From: Tardiphaga alba
GTDB lineage: Bacteria; Pseudomonadota; Alphaproteobacteria; Rhizobiales; Xanthobacteraceae
Length of the DNA: 64,000 nt
Reading direction: 5' to 3'
Assembly: GCF_018279705.1 (NCBI RefSeq)
Contig: NZ_CP036498.1
Coordinates: 5,225,001 to 5,289,000, forward strand
The notes beneath the pieces were generated by a model. It saw nothing but the letters and a program-made list of their open reading frames with translations. It was not told where the DNA came from and made no database searches. Positions 38,678 to 46,685 of the stretch are shown piece after piece. Both the position numbers and the translations under genes were made by a program. Position 1 is the first letter of the stretch, and each line of letters begins with the position of its first letter.

Positions 38678-38929
38678 ATGACCACTTCCACCGGATCCCG
38701 CCGCATCAACTGGCCCAGCGTCATCACCGTCATTTCGGCGGCGATCCTGATTGGCGCCGAAGTGTTCGGCGCTGCTTTCGCCGGCGGCTGGGCGCTGTCG
38801 ATCCTGTTCGGCCTCGACACCTTCGGCGAGCATGTGCTGCAGGTCGTGCTGTTCCTGTGCGGCGTCGCCGTCATGGCCGCCTTCATGCGCACCGCCGCCC
38901 GCGTCGAGCCATTCACGCGCCGGGGCTGA
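38678..38929 (+). CDS. Small inner membrane protein, unknown function
   Basis: 83 residues from ATG 38678 (MTTSTGSRRINWPSVITVIS). Two hydrophobic helices are evident: VITVISAAILIGAEVFGAAF at about 14-34 and HVLQVVLFLCGVAVMAAFMR at about 52-72, separated by a short loop GWALSILFGLDTFGE. The C-terminus RTAARVEPFTRRG is basic and probably cytoplasmic. I do not recognise a family beyond small alphaproteobacterial membrane proteins. It is a monocistronic gene diverging from the M3 peptidase and followed by a family C palindrome. Confidence 0.65.
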   Translation: MTTSTGSRRINWPSVITVISAAILIGAEVFGAAFAGGWALSILFGLDTFGEHVLQVVLFLCGVAVMAAFMRTAARVEPFTRRG

Positions 38930-38939
38930 GATAACTTCT

Positions 38940-39042
38940 GTCGTTGCCCGGCTTGACCGGGCAACCCAGCACACGCCGGCGTCCGCGTTCAATCACGATC
39001 GACACCGTTTACTGGATCCTCCGCTTTCGCGGAGGATGACAA
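38940..39042. repeat. Dispersed palindromic element, family C, copy 2
   Basis: GTCGTTGCCCGG left end, TTACTGGATCC core, and terminal hairpin CCTCCGCTTTCGCGGAGG followed by ATGACA, as in copy 1 (7661-7760). Confidence 0.75.
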
Positions 39043-39058
39043 GTGCAGCGTGGGGCAC

Positions 39059-39826
39059 TTAAAGCCCCTGACCGCCCGAGACCTCGATCCGCTGCGCATT
39101 GACCCAGCGATTGTCCTCCGACAGCAAGCTCGCAATCATCGGTCCGATATCGTCGGGCACGCCGACGCGGCCGAGTGCCGTCACGCTGGCGATGTGCTTG
39201 TTCGTCTCGGCATTGTCGCGCACCACGCCGCCGCCGAAATCGGTCTCGATCGCCCCAGGCGCCACCGTATTCACGGCAATGCCACGGCCGCCCAGCTCCT
39301 TGGCCAGATAGCGCGTCAGCACTTCCACTGCGCCCTTCATGGCCGAATAGGCGCCGTAGCCCGGCAGCGTCATGCGGGTCAGGCCGGAAGACAAGTTCAC
39401 GATGCGACCGCCATCGACGATGATCGGCAGCAGCGCCTGGGTGAGAAACAGCACGCCCTTGAACTGGACATTCACCAGCCGATCAAACGACGCTTCGGTG
39501 GTCTCGGCGAGCAGCGCGTAATCGCCGTGGCCGGCATTATTGACGAGGTGGTCGAAGGTGTCGCGACCGAAAGTGGCCTTCAGCGCGGTGCGCAGCCGCT
39601 CGACGAAGCCGGGAAACGCCGCGACATCGCCGGTGTCGAGCTGCAGGGCCACCGCCTTGCGGCCCATGGCCTCGATCTCCGCAACCACAGCCTGCGCATC
39701 CTCGGCGCGGCTCTGATAGGTGACGACGACATCGCCGCCATGGCGGGCGACCGCCAGCGCGGTATTGCGGCCGAGGCCGCGGCTGGCGCCGGTGACAATG
39801 GTAATCTTGGGGGCGTTGTGGGTCAT
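39059..39826 (-). CDS. Short-chain dehydrogenase/reductase (FabG/3-oxoacyl reductase-like)
   Basis: 255 residues from ATG 39826 (MTHNAPKITIVTGASRGLGR), with GAGGA about 9 bases upstream; ATG 39841 is possible. Cofactor motif TGASRGLGRNTALAVARHGG, NNAGHGD, the active-site Ser in IVNLSSGLTRMTLPG and Tyr/Lys in YGAYSAMKGAVEVL. SDR enzymes oxidise or reduce alcohols/ketones with NAD(P)H; no substrate is deducible. The AraC gene diverges 139 bases away and may control it. Confidence 0.9.
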   Translation of the reverse strand: MTHNAPKITIVTGASRGLGRNTALAVARHGGDVVVTYQSRAEDAQAVVAEIEAMGRKAVALQLDTGDVAAFPGFVERLRTALKATFGRDTFDHLVNNAGHGDYALLAETTEASFDRLVNVQFKGVLFLTQALLPIIVDGGRIVNLSSGLTRMTLPGYGAYSAMKGAVEVLTRYLAKELGGRGIAVNTVAPGAIETDFGGGVVRDNAETNKHIASVTALGRVGVPDDIGPMIASLLSEDNRWVNAQRIEVSGGQGL

Positions 39827-39965
39827 GGAGGCATTCCTCATGGAATTTTGGAGTGCCCCTGATCTAGACCCGGCCCTTGCGAAGGTCGTTGCCGGAAGCT
39901 CGGCACTGCTTGCCTAATCCTCCGAATGACGCCCGGAGCCCTCGGGATTGGGCTATAGTGCCGGC

Positions 39966-40859
39966 ATGACTGACACCCTGCTCGATACCGTCCGCCGCTA
40001 TGTGGACGCCCATGGCGATGCCGCCGGCCTTGCCCAAACGCCCATTCCGGGCCTCACGGTGATCCGCGTCTCCGAGCCCGGCGGGCTCGTTCACGCTATT
40101 TTCCAACCGCTGGTGTGCCTCGTCCTGCAGGGCGCCAAACAGGTCAATGTCGGCACCGAAAGCGTGACCCTGAATGCCGGCGACAGCATGCTGATCACGG
40201 TTGACCTGCCCACGGTCAGCCAGATCGTCCAGGCCAGCGCGGAACAGCCCTATGTGTCGCTGGTGATGCATCTCGACCCTGCCGTGATTGCCGAACTGTC
40301 GCTGCAGATGAAAGCCGCGCCGGGCGCCGATGGCTTTGCCATCCGGAATGCGCCGACGGATGTGGAAGTCAGCGACGCCGCATTGCGCCTGATGCGTCTG
40401 CTGGATCGCCCGGAATCCGTGCCTGTGCTGCACGGCCAGTTCGTGCGCGAGCTGCATTACTGGCTGCTGACCGGCCGCCATGGCACCGCGATCCGCCGAC
40501 TCGGTTGGCCGGACAGCCATGTGCAGCGGGTCACGCGCGCGGTGACGATCCTGCGCCAGGAATTCGCGCAGCCGCTGCCGGTGGAGCGCCTGGCGGCCGC
40601 CGCCGGCATGAGCGCATCGTCCTTCCACGAACATTTCCGCAGCGTGACATCGCTGTCACCGCGGCAATTCCAGAAGCAGCTGCGTCTGATCGAGGCGCGG
40701 CGACTGATGATGTCCGAAGGCGCGACGGCGAGTAGCGCAGCTTTCACCGTCGGCTATCAGAGCGTGTCGCAATTCACCCGCGAATACGGCCGCATGTTCG
40801 GCACACCGCCGGCACGCGACGCCGAAACGACGCGAAGCTGGGCGGAGAGTGCGGCTTAA
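39966..40859 (+). CDS. AraC-family transcriptional regulator
   Basis: 297 residues from ATG 39966. N-terminal AraC_N cupin-like domain (about 10-180; VIRVSEPGGLVHAIFQPLVC, LVLQGAKQVNVGTESVTLNA, GDSMLITVDLPTVSQIVQAS) binds the effector, and the C-terminal double helix-turn-helix (about 190-285) includes QPLPVERLAAAAGMSASSFH, EHFRSVTSLSPRQFQKQLRL and SSAAFTVGYQSVSQFTREYG. It diverges from the SDR gene and could control it. A family A palindrome follows its stop codon. Confidence 0.93.
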   Translation: MTDTLLDTVRRYVDAHGDAAGLAQTPIPGLTVIRVSEPGGLVHAIFQPLVCLVLQGAKQVNVGTESVTLNAGDSMLITVDLPTVSQIVQASAEQPYVSLVMHLDPAVIAELSLQMKAAPGADGFAIRNAPTDVEVSDAALRLMRLLDRPESVPVLHGQFVRELHYWLLTGRHGTAIRRLGWPDSHVQRVTRAVTILRQEFAQPLPVERLAAAAGMSASSFHEHFRSVTSLSPRQFQKQLRLIEARRLMMSEGATASSAAFTVGYQSVSQFTREYGRMFGTPPARDAETTRSWAESAA

Positions 40860-40863
40860 GCAC

Positions 40864-40947
40864 CGTCATTGCGAGGAGCGCAGCGACGAAGCAATCCAGC
40901 GCCACACGTAAGGAAGACTGGATTGCTTCGCTGCGCTCGCAATGACG
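40864..40947. repeat. Dispersed palindromic element, family A, copy 3
   Basis: CGTCATTGCGAGGAGCGCAG, AAGCAATCCAG left; CTGGATTGCTTCGCTGCGCT, CGCAATGACG right. It lies immediately after the AraC gene stop codon. Confidence 0.85.
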
Positions 40948-41142
40948 GCTGAGAGGTCTAAGCGATACTCCACTCACTTTGATACTTCACATCACCGCCA
41001 AGGAATCGTCGCAAACCGCTAGCCGGCTAGCGGAGAACGCACTTCGCGCCGTTAACGATCGTTCATCTTCGCTGCTATCACTGCGTCCTGTTTGCAACGC
41101 CGCGAGATCGCGTCGCAAAAATTGCCTCTCAGCCCAAAAAAC

Positions 41143-41171
41143 TTGTTGCGGTGGGGGCCAAAGAACTTATT
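41143..41171 (+). promoter_or_regulatory. Promoter candidate for the ornithine decarboxylase transcript
   Basis: -35 TTGTTG (41143-41148), 17-base spacer, -10 CTTATT (41166-41171). Predicted start near 41178, giving a leader of about 490 nt. Confidence 0.4.
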
Positions 41172-41177
41172 TGCGGT

Positions 41178-41666
41178 CTTGCCCAATTTCGCACGTGCCT
41201 GTGGTCGTGTGTCAGTCGGTAGGTATCCGGACAAGAGGCCGGACAGCCGCCAAGGGGCGAAGAAGCCGAGGGTCGCTCGAAAATCTCTTCTGGAGATATT
41301 GCGAGAGGCCAGCATCTCTCTCCAGGGATGCCTTGATGAAGGCGACTTTGCTCTTTGCAACCGTGACTGGCAGCCGGAGGCGAACCGGCGCACCCCGCTC
41401 TCAACGGGGGACGCGACTTAAAGCAACGACGGAGCGGGCTTTTTTGGTCTCTACCGGCATTCCAACGCCGGCGCGGGCTACTGAAAAGGCTTGTCCTTCA
41501 TTGCCAGGTGTGCGGGCGGGAAATCTCCCAACCAATCCACGGCAGCACAGTTTGATCTGAGCGTTTTGGCTCGTCCGCCTCCATCGCGTGACGCCGCCGA
41601 AGAGCTTCGATCCGACGCATCTTGCTATGAGCGTCCCTCTGTCGCGGAGGGCGTTGGGAGAGTGCT
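41178..41666 (+). ncRNA. speF-type structured leader of the ornithine decarboxylase gene
   Basis: About 490 nt between the predicted start and the decarboxylase ATG. The block 41227-41275 (words GGACAAGAGGCCGG, AGCCGCCAAGGGGCGAAG, AAGCCGAGGGTCGCTCG) is strongly structured and matches my recollection of the speF leader motif found upstream of ornithine decarboxylase genes in alphaproteobacteria. Further downstream are the hairpin pair described at 41393-41445 and a second conserved-looking stretch (41446-41520, CTACCGGCATTCCAACGCCG, GGCTTGTCCTTCATTGCC). A reading frame starts ATG 41336 after a minimal ATG-CCT-TGA at 41328 and could encode a regulatory peptide. Family assignment should be confirmed with a covariance search. 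Confidence 0.55.
41393..41445 (+). terminator. Attenuator-like alternative hairpins in the speF-type leader
   Basis: CCCCG (41393-41397) can pair with CGGGG (41405-41409), or CCCGCTC (41394-41400) can pair with GAGCGGG (41432-41438), which is followed by C and six T (41440-41445). The two structures use the same bases and exclude each other, a classic terminator/antiterminator arrangement. Confidence 0.55.
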
Positions 41667-42809
41667 ATGACCGAACGTATCCAGGAATTCCTCCGCGCCC
41701 GCCGCAGCGAAGGTCTCGATACCGAGCCGTGCCTGGTCGTCGATCTCGACGTCGTGCGCGACAACTTCCAGACTTTTGCGAAGGCGCTGCCGGACTCCCG
41801 CGTGTTCTACGCAGTGAAGGCCAACCCGGCACCGGAAGTGCTGTCCCTGCTCGCATCGATGGGCTCGTGCTTCGACTGCGCGACTGTCGCCGAAATCGAA
41901 ATGGCGCTCGCCGCTGGCGCCACGCCGGACCGCATCTCCTATGGCAACACCATCAAGAAGGAGCGCGACATCGCGCGCGCCTTCACGCTGGGTATCCGCA
42001 TGTTCGCCGTCGACTGCGCGCCGGAAGTCGAGAAGGTCGCGCGCGTCGCGCCGGGCGCAAAGGTGTTCTGCCGCATCCTCTATGATTGCGCCGGCGCCGA
42101 GTGGCCGCTGTCGCGCAAATTCGGCTGCGATCCGGAAATGGCCGTCGACGTGCTCGATCTCGCCAAGCGCCTTGGCCTCGAGCCGGTCGGCATCTCGTTC
42201 CATGTCGGCTCGCAGCAGCGCAAGGTGAAGGCGTGGGACCGCGCGCTGGCGATGGCATCGTCGGTGTTCCGCGACTGCGCCGAGCGCGGCATCAACCTCA
42301 CCCTCGTCAATATGGGTGGCGGCTTCCCGACCAAGTATCTGAAGGACGTGCCGCCCGTGCTGCAATACGGACGCTCGATCTTCCGTGCGCTGCGTAAGCA
42401 TTTCGGCAACGCGATTCCGGAAACGATCATCGAGCCGGGCCGCGGCATGGTGGGTAACGCCGGCATCATCGAGACCGAGGTCGTGCTGATCTCGAAGAAG
42501 AGCGACGAGGACGACAATCGCTGGGTCTATCTCGACATCGGCAAGTTCGGCGGTCTCGCCGAGACGATGGACGAGTCGATCCGCTACGCGATCCGCACCC
42601 GTCATGACGGCGCGGAGATGGCGCCCTGCGTGCTCGCCGGCCCGACCTGCGATTCGGCCGACGTGCTGTATGAGAAGGCGCCGTATCCGCTGCCCGTCAC
42701 GCTGGAGATCGGCGACAAGCTGCTGATCGAAGGCACGGGCGCATATACCTCGACCTATTCGGCGGTTGCCTTCAACGGCATCCCGCCGCTGCGGACGTAT
42801 CATATTTAG
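41667..42809 (+). CDS. Ornithine/lysine decarboxylase (fold III PLP, eukaryotic type)
   Basis: 380 residues. The PLP lysine is Lys51 in FYAVKANPAPEV. The alanine racemase-like barrel (ISFHVGSQQRKVKAWDRALA, NMGGGFPTKY, IEPGRGMVGNAG) and the C-terminal C-D-S-A-D-V motif (ACVLAGPTCDSADVLYEKAP), whose Cys protonates the substrate in ornithine decarboxylases, are complete. It makes putrescine from ornithine (or cadaverine from lysine). A GNAT, a RidA and homospermidine synthase follow, so the cluster converts ornithine to homospermidine. The long upstream leader suggests control of expression by a polyamine-related signal. Confidence 0.93.
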   Translation: MTERIQEFLRARRSEGLDTEPCLVVDLDVVRDNFQTFAKALPDSRVFYAVKANPAPEVLSLLASMGSCFDCATVAEIEMALAAGATPDRISYGNTIKKERDIARAFTLGIRMFAVDCAPEVEKVARVAPGAKVFCRILYDCAGAEWPLSRKFGCDPEMAVDVLDLAKRLGLEPVGISFHVGSQQRKVKAWDRALAMASSVFRDCAERGINLTLVNMGGGFPTKYLKDVPPVLQYGRSIFRALRKHFGNAIPETIIEPGRGMVGNAGIIETEVVLISKKSDEDDNRWVYLDIGKFGGLAETMDESIRYAIRTRHDGAEMAPCVLAGPTCDSADVLYEKAPYPLPVTLEIGDKLLIEGTGAYTSTYSAVAFNGIPPLRTYHI

Positions 42810-42814
42810 TTTCT

Positions 42815-42927
42815 TCCCTCTCCCGCTTGCGGGGAGGGTGGCGCAAAGCGCCGGGTGGGGGAAGCCACACGCTCTTGAGCTTGTGGCAGCCCCCACCCGG
42901 CCCTCCCCGCAAGAGCGGGAGAGGGAG
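42815..42927. repeat. Dispersed palindromic element related to family B
   Basis: CCCTCTCCCGCTTGCGGGGA left arm, complementary TCCCCGCAAGAGCGGGAGAG right arm, interior GGTGGGGGAAGCC / GCCCCCACCCGG. The core differs from copies 1-3 of family B, so it is a separate subfamily. It follows the decarboxylase stop codon. Confidence 0.7.
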
Positions 42928-43023
42928 AAGAAAGAAAGAGCCGGCCTACCGACTCTCTCATCCCGTCACCTTTCCAATTCTGGATGACAACACTCCGCCA
43001 CGAGCGGAGTGGGGACACATGCC

Positions 43024-43613
43024 ATGACCGATCTGCACGAGACCAACACTATCGCCCCGACCATCGCAGCCACTCCGTTCGTGATCCGCGCGGAAACCGG
43101 CTCCGACATCGCCGCCCGTGAATCCCTGCTGGATGTGTGCTTTGGCGCCTCGCGCCATGCCCGCACCTGCCAGCGACTGCGCGACGGACGACTGCCCGCA
43201 GAAGGCCTCGCCTTCTCGGTGGACTATCAGGGCCAGTTGGTCGGCACGATCAGGCTTTGGCATGTCGATGCCGGGGGCCGAGCAGCACTCATGCTCGGCC
43301 CCTGGCCGTCGATCCCGCGTTGCGCGCGTTCGGCATCGGCGCTGCGCTCATGAAGCATGCGATCGCTGAGGCAACGGCGCGCGGCCACGGCGCCATCCTG
43401 CTGCTGGGCGACGCGCCCTATTACGCCCGCTTCGGCTTCACGCCGGAGCGGATGGACACGCTGGCCCTGCCCGGCCCGTTCGAGCGCGAGCGTCTGCTGG
43501 GGCTCGAACTGAAGCCCGATGCGCTGGACCGTGCCCGCGGCATCATCCTGCCGAGCGGTAAGCGGGTCCGCAGCACTGCGCCCGGGTTCCAGCCATTGGC
43601 CCTCGCGGCTTGA
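43024..43613 (+). pseudogene. GNAT-family N-acetyltransferase, one-base frameshift (probably a sequencing error)
   Basis: Starts at ATG 43024 (MTDLHETNTIAPTIAATPFV). The N-terminal part has the GNAT beginning IRAETGSDIAARESLLDVCF, DYQGQLVGTIRLWHVDAGG. At 43299-43303 (GGCCCCTGG) the frame slips; one added base restores ALMLGPLAVDPALRAFGIGA (acetyl-CoA pyrophosphate loop: R-x-x-G-I-G) and continues ALMKHAIAEATARGHGAILL, GDAPYYARFGFTPERMDTLA to a stop at 43613. Bradyrhizobial polyamine clusters often carry such an acetyltransferase between decarboxylase and homospermidine synthase. Its acceptor is unknown, possibly a polyamine or amino acid. Confidence 0.82.
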
Positions 43614-43667
43614 TTTGACGTTCCAGACACGGCATTGCGGGGCTCACCTCTGCAGGAGAGCCCGGCA

Positions 43668-44057
43668 ATGACGCGAAAACTGATTTCCACAGGGTCACCA
43701 TTCGAGAAAACTGCCGGTTACAGCCGCGCGGTGGTCGATGGCGATTTCTGCTTCGTTGCCGGCACCACCGGTTACGACTACACCACCATGACCCTGCCCG
43801 CCGATGTCACGGCGCAGACACAGAACTGCTTCAAGACCATTGCAAGCGCGCTGAAAGAGGCCGGGTTCGCCATGGCCGACATCGTGCGCGCGGTCTATTA
43901 CATCACCGACGCTGCTGACGCCGACAAGGTGTTCACGGTGACTGGTGAGCATCTCGGCGAGATCCGCCCGGCCGCGACGTTGCTCGTGGTCGCCGGCCTT
44001 TACAAGCCGGAGATGAAAGTCGAAGTCGAAGTGACGGCAAAGCGTTCTTCGAACTAA
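43668..44057 (+). CDS. RidA-family (YjgF) protein
   Basis: 129 residues from ATG 43668, with GAGAGCC upstream. The RidA fold is shown by STGSPFEKTAGYSRAVVDGD, VAGTTGYDYTTMTLPADVTA, QTQNCFKTIASALKEAGFAM, and the C-terminal EIRPAATLLVVAGLYKPEMK, where the Arg of E-I-R-P is the conserved carboxylate-binding residue. RidA proteins hydrolyse reactive 2-aminoacrylate-type enamines to ketones and ammonia, protecting PLP enzymes. Its place between a PLP decarboxylase and homospermidine synthase is consistent with clean-up of reactive intermediates. Confidence 0.88.
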   Translation: MTRKLISTGSPFEKTAGYSRAVVDGDFCFVAGTTGYDYTTMTLPADVTAQTQNCFKTIASALKEAGFAMADIVRAVYYITDAADADKVFTVTGEHLGEIRPAATLLVVAGLYKPEMKVEVEVTAKRSSN

Positions 44058-44066
44058 TCCACCCAA

Positions 44067-44090
44067 GGCTCCGCGAACGGCGGAGCCGTT
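44067..44090 (+). terminator. Weak hairpin after the RidA gene
   Basis: GGCTCCGC/GCGGAGCC (44067-44074 / 44080-44087) with a GAACG loop, followed by GTT only. It may be a weak terminator or a processing hairpin within the polyamine transcript. Confidence 0.4.
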
Positions 44091-44139
44091 CCCGTCCATC
44101 CGTTCAGCACGTCTGTTCAGTCCTTGGAGTTTCTAGCTG

Positions 44140-45588
44140 ATGTCCATTCCCTCGCAGATCTACGCGAAGATCACCGGCCCCATCGTCATGGTTGGCTTCG
44201 GCTCGATCGGCAAAGGCACGCTGCCGATGATCGAGCGCCACCTCGACTATGACAAGTCGCGCGTCACCGTGCTCGATCCCAAGGACGAGGGCCGCAAGGC
44301 GCATTGCGAGAAGCAGGGCGTGCGCTTCATCCAGCAGGGCGTGACCAAGGAGAACTACCGCGAACTCCTGACCCCGCTGCTCACTGAAGGCGGCGGCCAG
44401 GGCTTCTGCGTCAATCTCTCGGTCGATACCGGCTCCACCGACATCATGGAGCTCTGCAACGAACTCGGTGTTCTCTATATCGACACCGTGAACGAGCCGT
44501 GGCTCGGCTTCTATTTCGATTCCACCAAGGGCCCGGAAGCGCGCTCGAACTATGCGCTGCGTGAGAACACGCTGGCCGCCAAGCGTGCACGTCCGCCCGG
44601 CTCGACCACGGCTGTGTCCTGCTGCGGCGCCAATCCCGGCATGGTGTCGTTCTTCGTCAAGCAGGCGCTGCTGAACGTCGCGTCCGACCTCAAGCTCAAT
44701 GCGCCGAAGCCGAAGACCAAGGCCGAATGGGCCGACCTGATGCGCCAGGCCGGCATCAAGGGCATCCACATCGCCGAACGCGACACCCAGCGCTCGAAGA
44801 ATCCGAAAGAGCCGGATGTCTTCGTCAACACCTGGTCCGTCGAAGGCTTCCTGTCGGAAGGCGTGCAGCCGTCCGAACTCGGCTGGGGCACCCACGAGAA
44901 GTGGATGCCGGAAAACGCCAAGACCCACGAAGCCGGCTGCGGCGCTGCGATCTATCTGATGCAGCCCGGCGCCAACACGCGCGTGCGCACCTGGTGCCCA
45001 ACCCGCGGCGCGCAATACGGCTTCCTGGTCACGCATAACGAGTCGATCTCGATCTCGGACTACTTCACGGTGCGCGATGCCTCGGGCAACGCTGTCTATC
45101 GCCCGACCTGCCACTACGCCTATCACCCCGCCGACGATGCCGTGCTGTCGCTGCACGAAATGTTCGGCCGCGCGGCGAAGATGCAGGAGAAGCACCACAT
45201 CCTCGAAGAGGACGAAATCGTCGACGGCATCGACGAACTCGGTGTGCTGCTGTTCGGTCACGACAACAATGCCTACTGGTACGGCTCGCAGCTCTCCATC
45301 GAGGAGACCCGCAAGCTCGCGCCATACCAGAACGCCACGGCGCTTCAGGTGACCTCCGCCGTGCTCGGCGGCATGGTGTGGGCGCTGGAAAATCCGAAGG
45401 AAGGCATCGTCGAAGCCGACGAGATGGATTTCGATCGCCTGCTGGAAATCCAGACGCCTTATCTCGGTCCGGTGAAGGGCTACTACACCGACTGGACCCC
45501 GCTGGAAGGCCGCCCGGGCCTGTTCCCGGAAGAGCTGGACACCTCTGATCCCTGGCAGTTCAAGAACATCCTGGTTCAGGGCTGGTAA
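44140..45588 (+). CDS. hss: Homospermidine synthase
   Basis: 482 residues, standard length. The N-terminal Rossmann motif is VMVGFGSIGKGTLPMIERHL (NAD binding), followed by the saccharopine-dehydrogenase-like core: CVNLSVDTGSTDIMELCNEL, IDTVNEPWLGFYFD, SCCGANPGMVSFFVKQAL. The C-terminal VDGIDELGVLLFGHDNNAYW and GYYTDWTPLEGRPGLFPEEL are typical for bacterial enzymes. It makes sym-homospermidine from two putrescines (or putrescine plus spermidine), the main polyamine of rhizobia. A terminator follows, so it closes the polyamine cluster begun by the decarboxylase at 41667. Confidence 0.96.
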   Translation: MSIPSQIYAKITGPIVMVGFGSIGKGTLPMIERHLDYDKSRVTVLDPKDEGRKAHCEKQGVRFIQQGVTKENYRELLTPLLTEGGGQGFCVNLSVDTGSTDIMELCNELGVLYIDTVNEPWLGFYFDSTKGPEARSNYALRENTLAAKRARPPGSTTAVSCCGANPGMVSFFVKQALLNVASDLKLNAPKPKTKAEWADLMRQAGIKGIHIAERDTQRSKNPKEPDVFVNTWSVEGFLSEGVQPSELGWGTHEKWMPENAKTHEAGCGAAIYLMQPGANTRVRTWCPTRGAQYGFLVTHNESISISDYFTVRDASGNAVYRPTCHYAYHPADDAVLSLHEMFGRAAKMQEKHHILEEDEIVDGIDELGVLLFGHDNNAYWYGSQLSIEETRKLAPYQNATALQVTSAVLGGMVWALENPKEGIVEADEMDFDRLLEIQTPYLGPVKGYYTDWTPLEGRPGLFPEELDTSDPWQFKNILVQGW

Positions 45589-45600
45589 CGGAACCTGTGG

Positions 45601-45626
45601 GGCGGACGAACAACGCGTCATCCGCC
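45601..45626. repeat. Small REP-like hairpin after hss
   Basis: GGCGGA-N14-TCCGCC, one of two tandem related hairpins; the second (45639-45675) is the hss terminator. The same GGCGGA/TCCGCC words are widely repeated in Bradyrhizobium intergenic DNA. Confidence 0.5.
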
Positions 45627-45638
45627 ACCCCTTCTTAA

Positions 45639-45675
45639 GGCGGACGGGCTATCGGCTTGTCCGCCCTACTCTTTT
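45639..45675 (+). terminator. Terminator of hss
   Basis: GGCGGAC/GTCCGCC (45639-45645 / 45659-45665) with a 13-base loop, then CTACTCTTTT. Confidence 0.6.
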
Positions 45676-45756
45676 CCAGCCGATCCGTGTTAGGACGTAG
45701 CGTGTGCGGTTCGCCCGGCGGCCCGAGAACACGAACGCTTTCGAGGGCCCAACACG

Positions 45757-46269
45757 GTGTCAAACGCAGAACGAGCCACCGCGCAGCTCGAAGCCATCCG
45801 CGCAAAACTCATTCCGCTCGCCGAATATCGGAAGCTCCTGAATGGCGATGAGCTCGTATCGGATTGGGTAGTTGTCGATCAATCCATGATCGACACCTTC
45901 GCACACGCCACCCTCGACTATCAGTTCATTCACGTAGATCCCGAACGCGCCAAGGCGACACCTTTCGGTGGCACCATCGCGCATGGTTTCCTGACGCTCT
46001 CGCTGCTCTCAACGCTGGGGTTCGACGCGATGCCCGGCGTGGAGCATTCTCGCATGGGCGTCAATTACGGCTTCGACCGCGTGCGCTTCAATAGCCCCGT
46101 AAAGGCTGGCGCACGCGTCCGCGGCAAATTCCGTCTCGTCGGTTTGACGGAACGCGCGGTCTCCATTCAGTCAGCCTGGGACACCGTGATCGAGGTCGAG
46201 GGCATCAAGAAGCCCGCACTCGAAGCACACTGGATCATCGTTGCGATGATCGACCCGAACAGCGACTGA
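45757..46269 (+). CDS. MaoC-family (R)-specific enoyl-CoA hydratase-like protein
   Basis: 170 residues from GTG 45757. The hot-dog-fold hydratase motif is clear: DYQFIHVDPERAKATPFGGT and IAHGFLTLSLLSTLGFDAMP, in which the Asp and His of D-x-x-x-x-H are the catalytic pair. Family members hydrate enoyl-CoA to (R)-3-hydroxyacyl-CoA for polyhydroxyalkanoate or fatty acid metabolism. No fatty acid genes are close, so its pathway is unknown. A proline-rich exported protein gene converges on it. Confidence 0.9.
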   Translation: MSNAERATAQLEAIRAKLIPLAEYRKLLNGDELVSDWVVVDQSMIDTFAHATLDYQFIHVDPERAKATPFGGTIAHGFLTLSLLSTLGFDAMPGVEHSRMGVNYGFDRVRFNSPVKAGARVRGKFRLVGLTERAVSIQSAWDTVIEVEGIKKPALEAHWIIVAMIDPNSD

Positions 46270-46290
46270 TCGCGTCCGCCATACCGATCC

Positions 46291-46626
46291 TTATTTCTGG
46301 TTGATCGGCGGCGCGGTCTTCTCGGCGGGAGCCGGCGGCAGCGCGGGTTTTGCGCCGGCGTCCCTGGCGTCGGCATCCGGCCGCGCAGGTTGCGGCGGTG
46401 TATCATGCGGACGCTGCCCCGTTGTGCCCGGTTCTGCAGGCGCTGCGGGTTTGTTCGCGGCACCGGGCGTAGACTGCAAGGGCTGGGTCGCTTGAGCCAA
46501 ACGGTCAGGTGGTGGATTCAAGGTCAGACGCGCCATTGCGGAGCTTGAGATGCTGCTGCCGGCAAGGATCGCCGCAACAGCGATAACGACGCGTTGTCCG
46601 GACAGGCGCGATTTCATCGAGGTCAT
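46291..46626 (-). CDS. Short exported Pro/Ala-rich protein
   Basis: 111 residues from ATG 46626 (MTSMKSRLSGQRVVIAVAAI). Signal peptide region VVIAVAAILAGSSISSSAMA is followed by a low-complexity mature chain (LTLNPPPDRLAQATQPLQST, KPAAPAEPGTTGQRPHDTPP, PAEKTAPPINQK). There is no fold to recognise; such small Pro-rich exported proteins occur widely in Bradyrhizobiaceae. The reading frame could in principle be extended upstream over the MgtC gene, but that would lack a start context. Confidence is limited by the composition. Confidence 0.55.
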   Translation of the reverse strand: MTSMKSRLSGQRVVIAVAAILAGSSISSSAMARLTLNPPPDRLAQATQPLQSTPGAANKPAAPAEPGTTGQRPHDTPPQPARPDADARDAGAKPALPPAPAEKTAPPINQK

Positions 46627-46685
46627 GGCATCCACCGCAATCTGATTTCCGGGACAACGGATGCACGGGCCCAAAAGTTCCAGCC

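Larger units (their letters stand above)
40948..41666. other. Region between the AraC gene palindrome and the ornithine decarboxylase gene
   Basis: 719 bases with no convincing protein gene. It contains an 18-bp perfect palindrome (41016-41033, CCGCTAGCCGGCTAGCGG), a promoter candidate (41143-41171) and the speF-type leader described separately. Long open frames here (such as 40979-41560) lack ribosome sites and overlap structured RNA. Confidence 0.6.

Noticed and set aside
40979..41560. 193-codon open frame between the AraC gene palindrome and ornithine decarboxylase
   Set aside because: No ribosome site at its start, no family resemblance, and it overlaps the structured leader. Only its last 74 codons (from 41336) are kept as a possible regulatory peptide.
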